Below, in pieces: positions 22,862 through 25,121 of a DNA stretch of 25,121 nucleotides. The position numbers and the translations under genes were made by a program. How positions within the stretch are numbered: position 1 is the first letter of the stretch; every line of letters begins with the position of its first letter. Location of the stretch: the NCBI GenBank assembly GCA_002320665.1, contig DCKO01000036.1, positions 1 to 25,121 on the forward strand. Direction: 5' to 3'. This DNA is from Micavibrio sp. UBA1672. Lineage in GTDB: Bacteria; Pseudomonadota; Alphaproteobacteria; Micavibrionales; Micavibrionaceae. Below the pieces are notes generated by a model. The model was given only the letters and a program-made list of their open reading frames with translations, had not been told where the DNA came from and ran no database searches.

Positions 22862-23541
22862 TCGTACTCGGCCTGACAGGATCAATTGCAATGGGCAAAT
22901 CCACCATAGGCGCTATGATGGAAAATATGCGCATTCCCGTGCATGAGGCCGACAAAGCCGTGCATAAGCTCCTGACCTTTGAAAGTGAGGCTTGGCCAGC
23001 GATCAAGGCGGCTTTTCCCTTCTTTGAATATCCCGACATATATGAAAAAAAGGGCAGAGCGCTAAACCGTAAAAAATTCGGAGAGCTAATTTTTCATGAC
23101 GATTTTTTGCGGGAAAAGCTTGAAGGGATTTTACACCCTCTGGTGCATAAATCCCAAAATGAATTTATCAGGGAATTCACACTCAAAGGCTTTGATATGG
23201 TTTGTCTGGATATCCCGCTGCTCTTTGAAACGGGGGCGGAAGAACGTCTGGATTACACCATCACGGTCAGCGCGCCATATTTCATCCAGCGCCAGCGTGT
23301 GCTTGAACGCCCGAATATGAGCGAAGAGAAATTTCATGCCATTTTGGAACGTCAAATGCCGAATGAGCAAAAATGCGTGCTGTCAGATTATGTGATCAAA
23401 ACGGGCTTGGGTCGCGCGCAATCCATGAAAGAGCTTAAGAGTATTATTCAGGATATCCGCAAAAAAGAATTCGGAAATACGAAGGAAGAAGAGGGTAACA
23501 AGAAAGCCCCTTTAAAAGCCATAGACCTAAGAGCGTCTTAA
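22858..23541 (+). CDS. coaE: Dephospho-CoA kinase
   Basis: This 227-residue enzyme phosphorylates the ribose 3' hydroxyl of dephospho-CoA, the last step of coenzyme A synthesis. The P-loop is GLTGSIAMGKST (5-16); Ala11 replaces the more usual Gly. HEADKAVHKL holds the substrate-binding Asp, MVCLDIPLLFETG is the middle motif, and QRQRVLERPNMSEEKFHAI is the lid region. A basic tail of about 20 residues exceeds the usual length. ATG 22858 overlaps the maf-aroE stop by four bases; a longer upstream frame lies inside aroE. The 3' end overlaps the convergent S74 gene by 15 bases. Confidence 0.93.
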   Translation: MIVLGLTGSIAMGKSTIGAMMENMRIPVHEADKAVHKLLTFESEAWPAIKAAFPFFEYPDIYEKKGRALNRKKFGELIFHDDFLREKLEGILHPLVHKSQNEFIREFTLKGFDMVCLDIPLLFETGAEERLDYTITVSAPYFIQRQRVLERPNMSEEKFHAILERQMPNEQKCVLSDYVIKTGLGRAQSMKELKSIIQDIRKKEFGNTKEEEGNKKAPLKAIDLRAS

Positions 23542-25121
23542 ACGTAGCGCCATCAAGCCAGTCATCCCGCCCAGCAAGAAAATCAATGCCAGTAACATAA
23601 AGTTGGCTGAACCCTGTTTGGTGTTGTCCTTGACAACAACCTGATTGAGCAGAGCAACTTGTTCGCTTAAGTCTTTTAAGGTTTTGTTTGTCGCATGCTG
23701 GCTTTCTTTCAGCAGCGCAATCTCGGCCTTCAAGCTTTTATTTTCGGCGTTTAGCTCTTTTGTGGCCTCAATCATCGGCGCAATCAAACCGACATAATTG
23801 ACAGATTTTGTGCCCATTTCGTCAGTAGCTGTATGGACAAGCTCCGGGAAGATGGTTTCAAGTTCCTGTGCCATCACACCAAATTCAGTGCGCTTGCTTT
23901 CATCACCTTTCATCGTGAAGGAATATGTATCAACCTTATCAAGACGCTCCATCAAGCTGCCTGTTTTTGTCAAAGGCTCGATATTATCTTTCAGACGTCT
24001 ATCCGATACGTCAGTGATTGTCCCTGAATATTCAATGTCACCTGTGACATCCAATGCAACGGATGGTGAGGTGTTACCGATACCGACATAACCTTCTGAG
24101 CTAATACGCATTTTTTCGCTCGCCGCTGCGCCTGAGGTCATGGTGTTGAATGTCAGGTCAAAATCTTCGGCCGCTGCTGTCACATCAGTTGTGACAGTTT
24201 CGATTGTTGCGCCTATCTCGTTATTATTGTTGGATGTTTCAACTTCAAATTCAATGCCTGTTCCAATGCCAATACCCGGTGCTGTTGTTGCTTCTTGAGT
24301 AAGACGTAATGTCGGTGTTACAGCAGTTACAGACGAATTAACATTTGTAACATGAAGTGTTCTGTCAGGATCTGTTGTTCCAATAGCCAAGTCACCAGAA
24401 TCCGATAAAAACATTTCTGTGTTACCAGAACCTGTTCCAGCAACACGAAACTCCATCCCATCAGTGCCGCTGTCATATTGGATGGCTGCGGTGCTGTCAT
24501 TTGTGTCAAAGCGGATGGCTATATCACCAGGAGATGTTCCTGATGTCAGATTCAACGCTGTGCTATCAGATGTATCTGCGACAATATCCAGAGGATATGC
24601 CGATGATGCATTTCCAATCCCGACATTACCAGCCATATAAATATCAGTAGAGCCATCATCAAAACGCATAACGGCATCCGCACGCCCAAGAGGGCTGCCG
24701 GTTGCTCCGGGGCGTATCAGCCATAAATCATTAGTGCCGCCATTTAAATCTGTACCCAGACCAAAATTAACCGTTGTGCCATCTGGTGCACCAGCTCCGG
24801 TATGCCAAAAGAGGTAATTATACTGGTTGGTGGCATCGCGCATCAAGTTTAATGTGTCCGTGTAGTCGTTTTCATTACTACTACGGATAAGAGCATTACC
24901 GACTACATGTAAAACTTCCGAAGGGGCATTCACTCCAATCCCGACATTGCCGTCAGAAGTGATCCGCATTTTTTCGCTGCGCGCTCCGCCGCCAGCGGCT
25001 GTATTTTCAAAGATGATATCTGTTGGCACTGAGTTTGCGCCAACTGTACCGTTTATTTCGCTGCGGATCGTAGCCGTTCTGTGCCATGTAGAACCGTCAT
25101 AGGCATTTGCTCCCCAACCTG
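23527..25121 (-). CDS. Fibre-like protein with peptidase S74 chaperone and C-terminal membrane helix (5' end outside window)
   Basis: The frame is open to the window edge, and the visible codons before the first Met-like codon read GWGANAYDGSTWHRT and IRSEINGTVGANS. At least 531 residues are present. Counting from GTG 25029, four repeats of the type GNVGIG.N.PS..L.V.G occur at 27, 134, 212 and 313, as in trimeric tail fibres. The peptidase S74 intramolecular chaperone begins SDRRLKDNIEPL (Ser342 and Lys347 the likely self-cleavage pair), with YSFTMKG, FGVMAQELE and SVNYVGLIAPMIEA. A coiled coil follows (about 425-465), then one hydrophobic helix FMLLALIFLLGGMTGLMALR (477-496) and a basic end. 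It is probably a surface or phage-like fibre. Confidence 0.88.
   Translation of the reverse strand, partial: GWGANAYDGSTWHRTATIRSEINGTVGANSVPTDIIFENTAAGGGARSEKMRITSDGNVGIGVNAPSEVLHVVGNALIRSSNENDYTDTLNLMRDATNQYNYLFWHTGAGAPDGTTVNFGLGTDLNGGTNDLWLIRPGATGSPLGRADAVMRFDDGSTDIYMAGNVGIGNASSAYPLDIVADTSDSTALNLTSGTSPGDIAIRFDTNDSTAAIQYDSGTDGMEFRVAGTGSGNTEMFLSDSGDLAIGTTDPDRTLHVTNVNSSVTAVTPTLRLTQEATTAPGIGIGTGIEFEVETSNNNNEIGATIETVTTDVTAAAEDFDLTFNTMTSGAAASEKMRISSEGYVGIGNTSPSVALDVTGDIEYSGTITDVSDRRLKDNIEPLTKTGSLMERLDKVDTYSFTMKGDESKRTEFGVMAQELETIFPELVHTATDEMGTKSVNYVGLIAPMIEATKELNAENKSLKAEIALLKESQHATNKTLKDLSEQVALLNQVVVKDNTKQGSANFMLLALIFLLGGMTGLMALRLRRS

Noticed and set aside
1..25121. CRISPR array, integrase, transposase, restriction or toxin-antitoxin system
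   Set aside because: I looked for spaced direct repeats and for family motifs on both strands and found none.

Overview
The window looks like chromosomal DNA of an alphaproteobacterium. I infer this from gene neighbourhoods rather than from a marker gene. They are secB-fxsA diverging from tim44-mltA, the chain ppsR-maf-aroE-coaE, thyA-folA beside hflK-hflC-degP, and an ilvB-ilvN pair behind a leader-peptide attenuator. Most of the window is housekeeping DNA. No CRISPR array, integrase, transposase or defence operon is visible. I cannot name the genus from this alone.

Left edge (1-1300): the 5' end of a minus-strand tRNA-Ser is cut by the window start. It is followed by a minus-strand TerD-family gene with a long insertion, and then by a small AT-rich minus-strand gene broken by a one-base frameshift but still carrying a good promoter. 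This is the part most like accessory DNA.

1400-9500: thyA and folA (thymidylate and tetrahydrofolate supply) run rightwards. They converge on mrp (Fe-S carrier ATPase) through an 83-bp palindromic repeat element that also encodes the last codons of mrp. Diverging from mrp is hflK-hflC-degP, the membrane SPFH complex plus a periplasmic protease. A minus-strand EamA transporter then diverges from miaA (tRNA isopentenylation).

9500-14310: a biosynthetic operon opens with a short leader peptide rich in Val and Leu and a textbook terminator. Next come ilvB, a small DUF2007 membrane protein lying between ilvB and ilvN, ilvN, a small lipoprotein and an HExxH putative metallopeptidase. A small minus-strand hypothetical gene ends opposite.

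14380-19290: a Tas-like aldo/keto reductase runs rightwards and converges on a minus-strand group: tim44-like, mltA, a four-helix membrane protein and a methyltransferase. The last three are coupled by overlaps.

19400-23541: fxsA, secB, ppsR, a fused maf-aroE gene and coaE all run rightwards, the last three with overlapping ends.

Right edge (23527-25121): a minus-strand gene, open beyond the window, encodes a fibre-like protein with repeats, a self-cleaving peptidase S74 chaperone domain, a coiled coil and, unusually, a C-terminal membrane helix. The items most worth a second look are this S74 protein, the Maf-AroE fusion, the ilv leader with its inserted DUF2007 gene, and the repeat element that rewrites the end of mrp.
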